A DNA stretch of 64,000 bases from Phoronis australis (GCA_002633005.1 NMRA01000102.1:726345-790344); one strand, 5' to 3'. Positions 1 through 11,922 are shown, counted from the first letter of the stretch. A program made the numbers and translations. The notes: a model not told the origin generated them from the letters alone.

Positions 1-1640
1 CACCCTTCCTTCATATGTTAAAGATACAAACATTTTCTTAATATAATTAAAAACATCAGTGATTTACCTAACAATGCCCTTCTCGTAACATTTGATGTTA
101 AAAGCTTATACACTAATATTCCTCAACATGAAGGCATAGAAGCCTGTACCAAGTTTCTTAGTCAACGTAATAATCCTAATGTACCTACATCATTTATTTG
201 CTCTTTTCTTGAACATGTACTTACCATGAATCATTTTACCTTTAATAATGTTCACTATCTCCAAATATTAGGCACAGCTATGGGAACTAGGGTTGCTCCT
301 ACTTTTGCCAACCTTTTTATGGGAAATTTTGTAAACAGCTTCATCAAATCCTGCTCTGAAAAAAACCCTTCTCTGGCTAAGATACATTGATGACATTTTT
401 GTGATATGGACCCATGGCCCACAAAAATTAGATGTATTTTTAGAAAATATTAACAAATTTCACCCTACTATAAAGTTCACTCATGACATTTCTCAAAATA
501 AAGTCTCATTTTAGATGTAACAGTCACCCTTAATAATGATAAACTAGAAACTGACTTATTCTGTAAAGAAACTGACAAACACCAGTATCTGTCATATCAC
601 TCGTGTCATCCCTTTCATTGCAAGAAAAACCTTCCATATAGTCTTGCCCTAAGAATTCGACGCATTTGTTCAGAAGAAACTTCCTTTAATAACCGTTTAA
701 AAGAACTCAAGTACTTTCTAATTCAACGTCATTTCCCCTTACATCTTATACACAAATAGTTTGACAAAGTCCGTTCAATTACACGAAATGAATCTTTAAG
801 AACTAAAACTAAAGGCGATACTACTAATAGAATACCATTCATAACTATGTTCAATCCATGTTTAAACGGAATTAGCCACCTCTTCAGAAAACATCTTTCC
901 ACGCTGCATATTTCCCCTCAAATGAAAAACCTATTTCCTCATCCACCTATAATTTCTTGGAGAAAATGAAAAAACTAAAAAATTATTTAGTTAAAGCTAA
1001 TATCGACAATATACACCAAACTGACAAATCTATTGGCAACACACAATGTAACAAAATTAGGTGTAAAATGTGTAACTTTATCAACTATAGCACTTTTTCC
1101 AGTCTTCCCAAACCAATGAAAACTTTGAAATAAAACATTATTCTGATTGCACCACCAACAATATTATTTACCTTATAACTTGTAAAAAATGTTCTATCCA
1201 ACACGTAGGACAAACTCAACATAATCTGCAAACTCGGTTTCGTAATCATAGATTGAACATAATACATAAAAACATTTCTGATACTATAGGTAATCATTTC
1301 AATTCCAAAAACCATAATATTCAAGATCTTTCTGTACAAATAGAAATACTCCAACACCCCAATACCCCTCACAGACTCAAAAGAGAACAATATTGGATAG
1401 ACAAGCTCAATACAATAGAGCCTCATGGATTGAACATAAAAACTTCTTAAAATATGACATTGAATTTTTTACGCAAAAATGTATCATATTCATTAAACCA
1501 TATCTTATATGTCAATTGTCATTTTGTGTTTGATTTTACTTTATTTCTGTTTTTGTGGACAAGGGAAGTTATTACATCCGAAAATTTCAAATTTCATTTG
1601 ATCCATTCTTGTTGTTTTATTTACCGATTTATATTCTACA
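1..1640 (+). mobile_element. Penelope-like retroelement (RT + GIY-YIG), decayed, 5' end outside the window
   Basis: Conceptual translation in shifting plus-strand frames gives a reverse transcriptase followed by a GIY-YIG endonuclease, the domain order of Penelope-like elements. Visible RT landmarks are LVTFDVKSLYTNIP near 92-125, GTAMGTRVAPTFANLFMG near 270-320, and the catalytic box YIDD at 383-394 followed by IFVIW. The GIY-YIG part starts at about 1163 with IIYLITCKKC and VGQTQ, and runs in one frame to the stop at 1448-1450. The copy is dead. One frameshift lies in the A-run just before YIDD (about 357-366), a one-base loss near 513 breaks the expected SFLDVTV motif, and stops follow between 760 and 1130. 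The A+T-rich 3' tail (about 1490-1620) recurs at 6868-7050 and 31391-31498. The 5' part of the RT lies outside the window. Confidence 0.9.
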
Positions 1641-1649
1641 TTCCATGAA

Positions 1650-2940
1650 ACAATAGTATCCTTGGGAGGATCTGGATCGCCTTATTTAATTTCAGATTTA
1701 TTTTCTACGTTATGCAACTGCTAAAACGAATAACAATCGAAATGCCGTTATTTGCTGTGGCCTACGTTATGTTTACGCGCCAACTACCCTCATTTCAAAC
1801 AGTGATTAATGGCAAATTTGCCAAAACTGATCAGTTTTGGGCAATCTTCATCTTTCTCAAAAACCGAGCCCACAAAGAACTCCAGAGATGAGTTTAGAAC
1901 AATGACGTCAGTGGCTTAAACATTTTCCCGACTATGCTAGATGTATTCTTTGCCCTGAACCGCCCAAAACTACGCCACATGGGGAACATTATTTTACCAT
2001 AAGTTAAAATTCGCAGACCCAATGTTACGTGAAATGCTGGCAAACGGTGCGTTCTCATTGCGACGTACGAGAAAGAACTTCAGTAGATCACCTGTCGACC
2101 TCTCTCTGAAACAGTCCATATTTTTTATGTTTGATATGATGTTCTCCAAAAAGGCTGAAAACACCTCTGCGGCACCTTACACTGGGTACGTATGGTTGTG
2201 TTAGATTCCATGGAAACTATCAAAGCTGTAACGTACATAAAACATTCTCTTCATGTTGCGAACTTGTTATTCATAATTGGTAGGTATAACGAGTAATGAT
2301 AGTTTTCAGTTTAGTTAGATTGACAATCATTTCATTTGCATAACACAGATATGCGGGCAATGGAATTGTTCGCTTTTTGTCTTCACAGTTAATATAAAAC
2401 GATTTGACTATCCATAGATGTTGTATATGGTGCTCAGTCACTGGCGATGGCCTCGGCATCCACATTGGGGAAGGGGGTATCCAATCATTATGTATACTAT
2501 TTTTTGAAATAGTGACTGAATTGCAGTTGAATTAAATAAAGAATCTAGTTTATGCTTCTCCTTCTTACTTTAAATATTAATAGTACAGGCCAGTATCCGG
2601 GGGGGATTCGGGAAGTTAGATCGAACCACTTCCCCCGCTGAAAATGTCCACCCCCAACATATTCGTTAAAGATAGAATTTGAATGGACAATAACAACAAA
2701 ACTGCTGCAGCTACTGGTGCCAACTACAATGATAACTAAGTTAGCAATAATTTTGAATTTGCTTCTGATGGGATGTCACCATTTCCAGCGATGTAACCAA
2801 CTTAAGTAATACGCTAAAATACCACCAGATAAACAATTGTGTGTATTCATTCGCCGACTAAACTTTATATTTCCATCTGAGTATGCAATGAGATGTAATC
2901 ACTCATTTAAGCATAGCAGGAAATTATGCGAGAACGTTCT
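1650..2940. other. Non-coding stretch
   Basis: I see no coding signal, RNA gene or clear repeat here. The short open frames lack conserved motifs and splice support. Confidence 0.4.
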
Positions 2941-3048
2941 CTTTTTGAACCACATTAGGCCTACATCCTAATTTGTGTCCCGTTCTTTGCGACCAACCGT
3001 CACACCATCCTCGTTTCTGGTATTAGAAATTCCGTCTTATCTCCTGAA

Positions 3049-3200
3049 CATGAGTCATCGTACATATTTCCCTTCCGCCTAATTAATAAGTTGCGTCAAA
3101 GGCCTTACCGAAAACTCTACAGTGTCGACGTTTGCAAAATGCTAAGATTCACCGTACTTGAAATTCGAACCATCCCCGCTCATTGTTGGCCACGGGCCTG
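3049..3200. repeat. Dispersed repeat, copy related to 7781-7940
   Basis: The two segments align in the same orientation. They share the blocks TTTCCCTTCC, CCTAATTAA, GCGTCAAA and CATTCGAACCA-like words, and both end near a GGGCC(C/T)G word. Divergence is substantial. This suggests an old interspersed element, but neither boundary nor class can be read. Confidence 0.55.
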
Positions 3201-3339
3201 AAAAGGGTATATGCATTAGAGTAGAGAGATAGGGGGGTCCAAAAAGTCGCCCATGCATCGACCAAACTCCTACATGCTACTGCCCCACCGCTAAAAATGT
3301 TTGTAATGCACCTTTTGTTGCATGCAGAAGGTTGCTCGA

Positions 3340-3860
3340 AATTACGCAAATAGTTTCTAGCAGTTATATGGTGGGTTGATCTAGCTCAACTCAGGTACTT
3401 GGGCGTGTCTGGCGGGGGTAACCCACTACTAGATTTGTCTAGCAGTGTTTATCCGTTATACCTGGGCATACGGTGAATATTTTGCAACTGGTTCTAGGCG
3501 GTTACCACTTGGGTTGATCTAGCTCCATTTTTTACCCTTTTTGATAATCGTGTGACAGGGGCACCCCACCACTGAAGATGTCTGGCAGTGACCAATTTTG
3601 ATACAGTCGATCACATAGTAGGCAGTTTGAAGTGGTTACCATAAAAGTTGATCTAGCTCAATTTTTGAGTGTCATTCTCTTGGCTCCCCTGACCACACCC
3701 ACCAGAGCAAGCCTGCCAGACGACCAATTCCAGGCACAGGATACCCCTAGAACACTGTGACAAAGAAAATTGCCCAAAAAACTCTGGGATCGCAAACATG
3801 AAAGTCTGGTCGGCACGCCTCCTGTCACTACAGGTGGCGTGCTGACCTGACATTTAAATG
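3340..3860. repeat. Tandem repeat, about 136-bp unit, about three diverged copies
   Basis: The word GTTGATCTAGCTC starts at 3375, 3513 and 3647, spacings of 138 and 134 bases. Each copy is preceded by a GGTTACC- or TATGGTGG-like block and followed by a G/C-rich block with TCTGGCAG-like words. The copies are quite diverged, so the array is old. The motif contains TGATCTAG, but no function is implied. Confidence 0.7.
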
Positions 3861-4760
3861 CTTGTGATATAAATTTCCACGCTGGTTAAAGAATTACATA
3901 TTCATTTACTCTTGTCTATATATTTTCAATATACATTGTATAGAACTATAAAATAAACTTTTTTCTTCCTCTGTTGTAGTGTACTCAGTACTGCATTTTG
4001 CATTCTGTGACCAGCAGTGTAAGTATGAAAATACGTTGGAGACTATGATAAATTTCTTCATGTTCGCTGCAGTGAAGTAACTATCGTAATTGCTAATCAC
4101 ATTGACCGTATTTAATAGAAACTAAGGCTTGTTGTGAAATACAGAAAAGAAGTTATCCTATGCGTTACTGTTGAATAACAGTTATTGCCTAGCCGTTGAC
4201 CCTACTAATTAAGAAACTAGTCAATTATTGTGCAAGAGATTGCTTTACGTGATGACGTACATGTACAGGTATGTTTTCTAACGTCATATCTGACTAGCAA
4301 TTTATTTCAATTCGTAAGTGCTCTGTGCCAATAATCACCGTGGCTTGATTGATAATAGTTTCCATTTCTGCTACAGCTGCCAAAGATCGTTGAGAACAAG
4401 CGAGTAAAGTCACTACCGATCATTTCTTCTTCGTGACCTATTCGACGACCTAGTAATTGGATTTGCTCATGTGAAATACTTTACGGGTTAGTGTCTACAT
4501 GTATCTAGGTTTATACATCTAGGTATACTTTGTAGTCACTGGATTCGAGGCACATACATACATATTTTACTGTCAGACTCGAAATAGTGTACCGTCCATG
4601 CAGGGGATATTCATTTCAGTAAAATGTTACTTAAATCATAACGTGCTCCAGCACACCATCACAGACACATGTTTTGATTTCGTACTTAAAGTGTAGAACG
4701 GAAAAGAAAAACACATATTTTAAAATTCGAGCTTGTGCTGGAAGATTAGAGCACGGGCCG
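3861..4760. other. Non-coding stretch upstream of the candidate signal-peptide exon
   Basis: No gene, RNA or repeat is recognised. If the exon at 4844-4898 is real, the promoter and 5' UTR of the receptor gene should lie here. I cannot point to a TATA box or initiator with confidence. Confidence 0.3.
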
Positions 4761-4843
4761 AAATGCTGAGGCAGAAGGTAATCTATCTTGTGGTTTTCAG
4801 GTTAGAAACTAAAGCTTTGTCTTCGTTGGGCCTACGTACCTCC

Positions 4844-4898
4844 ATGGGAACTTTGATGCTTTCGACAGTTTTGTTATTCAGCGCATTTCCTGCTCTTG
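4844..4898 (+). CDS. Candidate first coding exon (signal peptide) of the somatomedin-B receptor
   Basis: The ATG at 4844 opens 18 codons, MGTLMLSTVLLFSAFPAL, plus one base of the next codon. The exon ends at 4898 directly before a near-perfect donor, GTAAGTG. The peptide has the hydrophobic core and small-residue end of a secretory signal. The exon ends with one leftover base. The receptor exon's first in-frame acceptor (AG at 17155-17156) needs exactly one upstream base, so the splice joins as PAL-V-FQTCG. The frame is also open upstream to another ATG at 4763, which would add 27 residues, but the 4844 start gives the cleaner signal peptide. The implied intron is 12.3 kb and contains the N gap, so a nearer alternative first exon cannot be excluded. 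The link is inference; the exon structure is seen directly. Confidence 0.5.
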
Positions 4899-5410
4899 GT
4901 AAGTGTAGCTGAGACTAATGCTGCAAGTAGTTGAAGAACGCGCTTTGAACACTAAAGCTCGCTTACTACATTGCATGTTACAGTAGGTGTGGAAACGAAT
5001 ATCACACTTGTTTTGACAGCTTCAAAATAGTTAAAGCATTTTTGTTCATACAAAATGTCCACACAGCTGCCACACATTGCGTCGCCGGGGGTCACATTTG
5101 AATAATCGTGTTCCTACCATGTTGTGATATTCTTTGAAAGGATACTGATGTTACAGTTCATTCGCCCGTTAAACTCTTTCACTTCGACTGGTAAACCGAT
5201 AAAAAGTAGTCCACGTCAAAAACAGCTAGGACAGAAGGTGATATCGCCCGATCTTAAGAAACTGTCCTGGTGCTTCGCCCCACCTACTCATCGTTCAGAA
5301 GGAAGTCAAGAGATGGAAGGTCGAGTCATCAGTGATGCCCTACTTGATTTTGTCCGTGACTAACCAATCTGTGATTTAGCAGTACAACGAGTGTACGGCG
5401 TCAAAATATT

Positions 5411-5840
5411 TGCAGCGTAAAGTAATTATTTACGTCGTAAATTAATTATTTACGGCGTAAAGTATTTATTAACGGCGTAACTATTTACTTACGGCGTAAA
5501 GTAAATATTTGCGGCGTAAAGTACGCAACAAATGGAAAGTTTGCAGTGGAAGTGTCCCATAGGCGATAACCGTGCGAAGCTTACGCCCGTCTCACGGATC
5601 TTGCAAATTACACCATTCGACGTCATCTTGCATGGGTTTACGACCTAAAATAATTATTTCATTACGACGTAAAGTAATTATTTGCGGCACAAAAAGTTAC
5701 GTCACACCGCAAATGATTACTTTACGCAGTAAAAATTATTTTACGCCGCAAATAACTTCTTTACGCCCAGATATTTACTTTACGCCGCAAATAATTACTT
5801 TGCGCCTCTTACAAGAATTATCTTACGCATGTAATTTTAC
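5411..5840. repeat. Two arrays of a 20-bp repeat in opposite orientation
   Basis: About six units of the type GGCGTAAAGTAATTATTTAC occupy 5411-5530. About eight units of its reverse complement, GTAAATAATTACTTTACGCC-like, occupy 5641-5840, with about 110 bases of unrelated sequence between. Each unit is itself nearly palindromic around TAATTA. The whole can fold as a large imperfect hairpin. The open frame through the second array (5572-5847) is a by-product of the repeat. No transposase or target duplication was identified. Confidence 0.75.
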
Positions 5841-5849
5841 GGCGTGACG

Positions 5850-6860
5850 TTCACCCATTTGTCCAACGATGTACCATAGAGTAGCACTGGAGTCTAGAAG
5901 TAAATGGCTGAGGCATAAAGCAGCAAAAGAGCGCCTAAAAAGTAGTGTGGTGTGAATGCCTTGAATTCGACCAAGAAACAAAACGGCAGAGAACGTGTTT
6001 ATTATCTACTATTTCGGTATACTTGCTATAGAATTGTAAGGTGCAGGCACATTCAAATTTCGAAGTGAAGATGATCGTCAGATGATTGTTTGTCATCCAG
6101 TGTCCACTTTGATTGTGGATTGGTGGATTGAGATGCATGTCCTTGTTTGTACACATGAGTGCTTATCCATTGTTTTAAATCCAGTACACGCCTACTCTAA
6201 GTTCACTATAGTTAGTCATCGTTGTTGCTCAAACAAAAAACTGACTTTTAACTACAGTGTGTTCTTGCACTAAGCAAACCCCGACGAGGATGTTCACGGT
6301 ATTAGGGAAATAGGTCTAGGCCTAATAAAAACTTAGGTCAATGATTCTCTTGTCAATCAGTGTCAATGGTACAATTATATTTGTGTCCATCATGTACAAT
6401 GTAGTAAGTATTTAAAGGGTGTGGAAGGGTTGAATACTCTTGAAACATTGGTTACATTGTTCACAAATGAGCTCATATCCAAGCACTGCCAATCGTGATT
6501 CTTGGATCTAACTAACGACGCATTTTCAAGCAGGGACAACATTTGGGGCACGGGTCAGGGCTGCGGCGACCAACGGAGGTTTTAAATTTAAGAAGACTGA
6601 ATGGGAATTTTTATCTTTGTGAAGACTTGCCCTTAACTAGCTCAGTCGCGCTGTGAAATGATGCGACCTTGACATGGATTTGATTAATGTAACGTGGTTG
6701 ACTATTCATCTATATTCCCACTTCATATTCTTTCAAAAGGATACTAAGGCCTGGTATGACGATTTCCACCAACCCTCGGTCTGTCTCTGGTGTCAATCGT
6801 CGAAGTAAAAACTATACCAAACCCGCTTTTTTGCCTATTAACATATACTAAAAACGCTTC
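5850..6860. other. Non-coding stretch
   Basis: No gene, RNA gene or repeat that I can support. The overlapping short frames on both strands near 5935-6273 have no conserved motif. Confidence 0.4.
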
Positions 6861-6867
6861 AGTTCTC

Positions 6868-7050
6868 TTAAACAAAACAATGCTCTGTAACGGCTCGATA
6901 ACCCACAAGCCTTTTGCGGAACATCAGAATAAACATACTTAAATAAAACAACAAAAATGGATCACAGAAATTTTCGGATGTAATAACATCCTTCGTCAAC
7001 GGAAACGGAGATGAAGTAAAATCAAACATATGACAATTGACATCTGACAT
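6868..7050 (-). mobile_element. Isolated 3' tail of the Penelope-like element (second copy)
   Basis: The reverse complement of about 6940-7050 matches the tail of the first element at about 1505-1615. Shared blocks include GTCAATTGTCAT, TTTGATTTTACTT, GTTATTACATCCGAAAATTT and GATCCATT(C/T)TTGTTGTTT. No RT or endonuclease sequence is next to it, so this is a strongly 5'-truncated insertion or a remnant. All three copies share a short frame with the residues VITSENF, but that is probably a by-product of the conserved tail. Confidence 0.8.
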
Positions 7051-7469
7051 AGGGCGTAATGAGCATGGTACATTGTTGAGGAGAATTAAAAAATTCCTTT
7101 CAAAGTCTGCTAATGGGGCAAACGTGACCTACGCTTTTAGCGAGTTACATGACATCTTTAGGAAAAGACCAACCGCCAAGGATCACAATGTCCAATTCCT
7201 GAGATAGTGGGTGTGAATTCTTAGTTGATTCCTGCCTTCATCTTTCAAGATTGTCACCAATGATGCATCAGAAGGTGATAAAACGAGGATTGGTTGAAAT
7301 CATCAAAACAGGATTTAGTATCCTTTTTAAGAAAGGAATCAATTAAAAATTAATGCACCCCTTGTCACAGTTTGCACATTATGATCCTTGGTGGATGGTC
7401 TGTTCCCTCGGTTTACGTGTAATTCGCAAAAAGCTCAGGTCACGCATGCCCATTTAACAAATTTTGAAA

Positions 7470-7710
7470 GGAGGTTTCAAATTTTTCAGCAAACCTTTGA
7501 GAATTGTCAAGGGTTACAGAGCATTATCTTATTTCAGGGAACTGGATGGGAAAGTCATTTTTAGTATCCGTCAATATGCCAAAACCGGATTTTGCATCCT
7601 TTAAAAAATGCAATAACGTACCCATTTTCCTTGTTCGTATGACATGCGGGTAATTTGTATTCAATGCTGTAGCATCGGTACACGACTCAGGGCATCTAAT
7701 AACCGAAGCA
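7470..7710. repeat. Dispersed repeat, copy related to 32610-32850
   Basis: Shared blocks in the same order are CAAGGGT(T/C)ACAGAG, GTCATTTTTAGTATC, CCAAAAC and CCATTTTCC/TTTTCCG-like words. A shorter related block (AAAACAGGATTTAGTATCC) lies at about 7301-7325. The 32-kb copy lies inside a 2.3-kb insertion. This looks like an old interspersed family of unknown class. Confidence 0.5.
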
Positions 7711-7780
7711 TCTTTTTCTTTTTCATGCAGAAGCATAGACATTAAATCTGAGTTAGAATTTTTAGGAACACAGAGCTGAG

Positions 7781-7940
7781 AGTCATCGTTGTGTATTCGG
7801 ATTTCCCTTCCACCTAATTAAGCAGCGTCAAATGCCTTACTGAAAATTCTGCAGTTTCGACCTTTGCAGAATATCAAAGGTTCACCGTTTTAGACATTCG
7901 AACCACACCCCGCGCAATGCTGGCTGTGGGCCCGATGTAT
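7781..7940. repeat. Dispersed repeat, copy related to 3049-3200
   Basis: See 3049-3200: same orientation and same order of conserved blocks, including TTTCCCTTCCACCTAATTAA. Together with 7470-7710 it may be one longer decayed element. Confidence 0.5.
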
Positions 7941-9329
7941 TTCCCCACGCCGGACGCTCCACGTTGACGCCCTGAAGGTTGTTTGATTCGAGCAATTTCA
8001 CGATTGAATCGATACATGTATATCCAATACGAAATTACTGAGCTTGAAGTCACAGTTTACGGCCATGAAGCACGCCAGTGTAACATTTTCACACGCTCGC
8101 TTCACTGGCCATGAAAAGCTTTATCCCTAAATGACTAGGCAGTTCACAGTGTAAACTATGGGAAATCACCAGTATGAGGCAAACGTGCTACTTCCAGCAC
8201 GCATTGTTGATGCAGTACGTTAGCCGGCTGCTCGAAGTCGGTATTATTTATGGCCATGCCGCTAAGAGTCACAAGAAGAGCCGTGCCCGAGTGTTGTCAA
8301 AACAGATGCTTACAGGCAACGTCAGCCCTGGAGTTCTGCGCCTTCTGCTGTCACGGGGATGGTGTGGGGAACGGATTAATACACCAACACATCCCCAATG
8401 ATCCTTGCCGTGACAGGTATTACAGGTATTACAGGTATTGCAGTACGGTCCAAGAATTGAAGAATTGAACACGGCTGTCATTTTTTCTAATTACGATTTT
8501 TGAAACCTCACTGGTGTAATAAGCCGAGATTTTCAAATAACAAAATTTATTCAAATAAATTCATTAAAGCGCCAGCAACACGAGCTTTTACTTCCGTCTT
8601 CGCCCAAATCATGACTGCAAGTGTGGACTGATTGTACATGTATACCGTGGGAAGAGGTCACGATTGATTACGAAAGCACATCATCAAAATATTTTCAGAT
8701 GCAGAGTCATTTCCCGGCCCAACATCAACATCCGCTGCAGGCAGTCCATCGACATGCAATAGCTCTAAAGAGCAGGCGTGTGAAGGTATGTAAGTTCGCT
8801 GCTTTACGACTGTACACTCGTTAGGAAAGTTTCATTACTAAGATACAGGAAACTTTGAGAATTGTTCATTCTACATGTATGTTTAATATTAGACTGTATA
8901 CTACGGGCAGCCAACACTGAATATTATCAATGGAGCACGCGCATAAGCTGCAAACTTGCTATTCACCAGCGGAGCCCGGTGTGATATTTGGTTTTACTAC
9001 CGGCAGCCCATCGTAGTTGTTCGTACGCAATAAAAATTGTTGTCTACTAGGAGAAAAGCCGATGGATTTGGATCGGCGACGTTGGCACGCAGAACATCTA
9101 AGCTTATTTTATTTAAAGTTCGTGAAACTTTTCAAACCCTATAAGCAAAGCTAAAATCATTAGATCCAGAAATAAGCAGCATCCAAATTTTACTAGCCTC
9201 GTCGAAGTTCAACATCATTTACACACTCCACGGTACGTTTGCTTTCGAGTGAGTGCAAGAACGACAGCACCATAGATCATTGTCATGTAGCAGAGCTCCG
9301 GTGAAATGGTGTGAAGGTTGTTTTTAATA
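7941..9329. other. Non-coding stretch (apart from the microsatellite at 8414)
   Basis: No supported gene. Frames at 8174-8481 overlap on both strands and lack motifs. Confidence 0.35.
8414..8445. repeat. Short microsatellite, 9-bp unit
   Basis: The unit TATTACAGG occurs about three times in a row, and the last copy is mutated (TATTGCAG). Confidence 0.75.
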
Positions 9330-9522
9330 ATACAATTTCACGGTTGATCTAATCTAAATAAATATTGAAAGTTTCCTAAGTGACAGTTTTACGGCGTTGT
9401 ACATGTATATTTCTTACTTTACAATAATTATACAAGAGACATTGTAATTGTGAATGTCTAGGAATAATATGGTCTCTTGAGCATTTATGAGTGAAATACT
9501 GACAAACAGTTAATATAGTAAA
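9330..9522 (-). mobile_element. Solo 3' tail of the L1-like LINE found at 60342-63890
   Basis: This segment aligns in the same orientation with 60342-60522, immediately downstream of the LINE's coding remains. Shared blocks are CACGGTTGATCT, ATCTAAATAA, CAGTTTTAC, TTACTTTACAATAATTATAC, AATTGTGAAT, CTAGGAATAAT and GTGAAATACTG. It therefore represents an extremely 5'-truncated copy in the minus orientation, the usual outcome of target-primed reverse transcription. Confidence 0.75.
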
Positions 9523-11085
9523 TTCCAGTGCAAAATTAGCGCCGGTTTAACAGGAGAGAGTGTCCGCGGAACTTCGGGTCCTACAAACTGCACCTTCATG
9601 CATCTGAGCGGCAGCATACGACGCCATTTCAATATGTGGGTCCTTCGTATGCAGGTCGGACAATTAATCTAGTTGCGAAAAACTTGACCCTGCAATGTTA
9701 CTCACTGATAAATTTTCTTTTAAAAGTGTATTATGTGGTTAGAAGAACAACATTAACAAAGGTATTTTTATGATTGAAGATGGTGGCATCTGCCATCCAG
9801 AATTTCGTCCAATGTCCATCTTATGAACATAATGACCGATATGATCCTGCAATATACCGTTTCTAATGTTTTCTGGGAGGAACTCAATAAGCGAAGTCAC
9901 TTTTGTGTTCTTTATCAGTTGGGATGTACAGTAGGTGAACGTGTAGTCCGTACACGTTACATATTGTATGCACATTATGTGGCCGGAGTTAGCACATGCT
10001 ACATGTATACCGATGATACCATTCTTGTTCTGTTTTATTGTTTTGTAATTACAGCTATTATAGTGAATCCCAACTAATGAAGTTACAATAATAAACGTAA
10101 CGCATTTTAATTTCAAAAAATGAACTAAGCCTAATGTAACTATGGATTCTTGTTTTGTTATACTGATGTGATATTTAAACTGACGTCGGTATATATTCAA
10201 AGTCAATGTATGTACACATGCTTAAATAAGGGAATTGCTTGTGTTTAAACATACATGTGTAGCAAAATACGAGCACGTAGTTAACATGGACAAGAGGTGT
10301 GACATAACGCAGGGAAAGAAGCTATGTGTGATGAAAATTAATTAGATGAAGCCAGCCAATTTCCAAAAATGCAGGAGTTCATCAAGTAAATGAAGGGTTC
10401 ACTATCGAAGTTCCTAATTATACAAATGCCATTCTCCTAAGACCTTCATCCTCAATGAGATTTAAAGAAAATGGCTGATTTTTAACTATGTCTCAGTGTC
10501 TGCCATTTTCGGTTTTCAGTTTATATTTTGAACAACTGAAACTTGCAAGATCGGTAATTACATATCTTTCTCTCTACAAACTGCATGTTCTTCAAAAATG
10601 AGTCTGTATGTTGTTCTTATGATCTGTCTAATTGATTTCATGAAGTCATTGTTGGTCGGAATCTATACATTTTTTTTTAAATTCGCACAATACCAACTCC
10701 TTGTCTGACCTACAGAATACCAAACACTGTCTTGTATATCAATCTTAAACATGGAAACTCTAGCTGTAGCGGTTCCCTTCAGTTAAAATGTAATTTGTAA
10801 AGTCCACGTAGGTTAAATTGCAATATTATCTTCAAGGTGTTGTTATTTGGATGTATTTTATTCAAATCATCGTATAATTGTGTCGTTAGTTATTTTAAAA
10901 AGCGAACACAAAAAAATCCGCGAAAATTTTACCTTTGACACCTTGACATGGTGTTGGGGAACCCAAACTAGGTCATATCCCACAATGCAGTTCACCGCCA
11001 TTGTATCACAGTACACGACGAACACAGACCGTTCAATCTTAGCGTATTTTGGCAATGGTGCATAGGTGAGCGTGCGCTAACTGTT
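9523..11085. other. Non-coding stretch
   Basis: No supported gene. The 155-codon minus-strand frame at 9739-10206 has no recognisable domain and low-complexity composition. The expected first THAP exon (two zinc-binding cysteines) was looked for here and not found. Confidence 0.35.
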
Positions 11086-11099
11086 CTAACACCAACTAG

Positions 11100-11302
11100 G
11101 TGGAAGGCGTAGGCCCATTTAAATTCCCAAAAGACAAGCATCTGGCCGCGAATTGGCACGTTTTCGTGCGCACAGCTCGTCTTTGGAAAATGACAGTCAA
11201 GTCATCCATAACTGTCGAAGCGAAAATATGCTCCGACCATTTTCAGGACGGCTGCTTCGACGTCAAAGTCATCATGAGGGATAAAGCTGGTCTTGTAAAA
11301 AG
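11100..11302 (+). CDS. Exon encoding the C-terminal part of a THAP zinc finger
   Basis: The open frame after an AG at 11098-11099 reads VEGVGPFKFPKD, then a Trp (NWHVFV), then KICSDHF. This matches the THAP DNA-binding domain after its first intron: the FP(K/R)D block, the invariant Trp, and the C-x2-H pair that completes the C2CH zinc site. The exon ends at 11302 before a strong donor, GTAAGTT, at residues GLVK(R), where THAP domains normally continue into an AVPTIF-like motif. The upstream exon with C-x(2-4)-C and the downstream exon were not found, and the N gap begins 1 kb downstream. It could belong to a host THAP gene or to a P-element-type transposase, which also carries a THAP domain. 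The acceptor lacks a strong polypyrimidine tract. Confidence 0.7.
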
Positions 11303-11779
11303 GTAAGTTCCCTTGATAATTTTGATGTCTAAGAATCCATGACGCTTTCGCAATGCCTGAATAATAACGATGTTTTTCACAATCACCATAGTTCTCAAGC
11401 GTTTAAAAATATATTGTTTTTCTGCGAAAGATTTAGTTATAAATGGATAATACTAAAAGCCACAGAAAAGACAGCGGATCTCAAAAGATGCATGTCTTTC
11501 GAAAAGAATGAAGACTAGATAAAGTAAAACACGATGGTAACTCAATTCCAAGGTTTTGATTATGAAAGTAATCTGCTTCCAAAAATATGATTAAAATCTA
11601 GCTATCGCTTTTGCTTGAAGAATATAAAAGGAAGCGAAAACTTTCACATAGATATCGTCGTGTTTTGCTTTAATCTTGGACTACTCTTGATTCAAATTGT
11701 GTTTTTTTTTACTTTTGAAGTGCTGTTGTTGTGCTTTTCAGAGTATGTAAATAAAGTGAGGGAGAACGCCTTGCAATTA

Positions 11780-11922
11780 GAGAGAAGCTGGTGATCTTGA
11801 AATTTGCTTAGAAAGTGATGCCCCTCCAATGCCGACTACTGATGCTCCAGATGTGCCCAAGGAGAATGCCGTGGAACAGATGAGGATCCGTTATCTAGAT
11901 CAGTTCAGACTGACTGCTTAGT
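11780..11922 (+). other. Possible coding remnant downstream of the THAP exon
   Basis: One plus-strand frame reads GDLEICLESDAPPMPTTDAP and continues to a stop at about 11920. The acidic and proline composition resembles coding sequence, but a stop (TAG) lies just upstream in frame and no convincing acceptor was found in the right phase. It is recorded as a weak candidate for a later exon of the THAP gene. Confidence 0.2.

Noticed and set aside
5411-5840. Possible CRISPR array
   Set aside because: Units are contiguous without unique spacers, occur in both orientations and lie in an animal genome.
5572-5847. 91-codon open frame
   Set aside because: It reads through the inverted 20-bp array; its repeated residues come from the DNA repeat, not from a protein.
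9739-10206. 155-codon minus-strand open frame
   Set aside because: No domain, no splice or start support, odd composition, and a competing frame on the other strand; consistent with chance.
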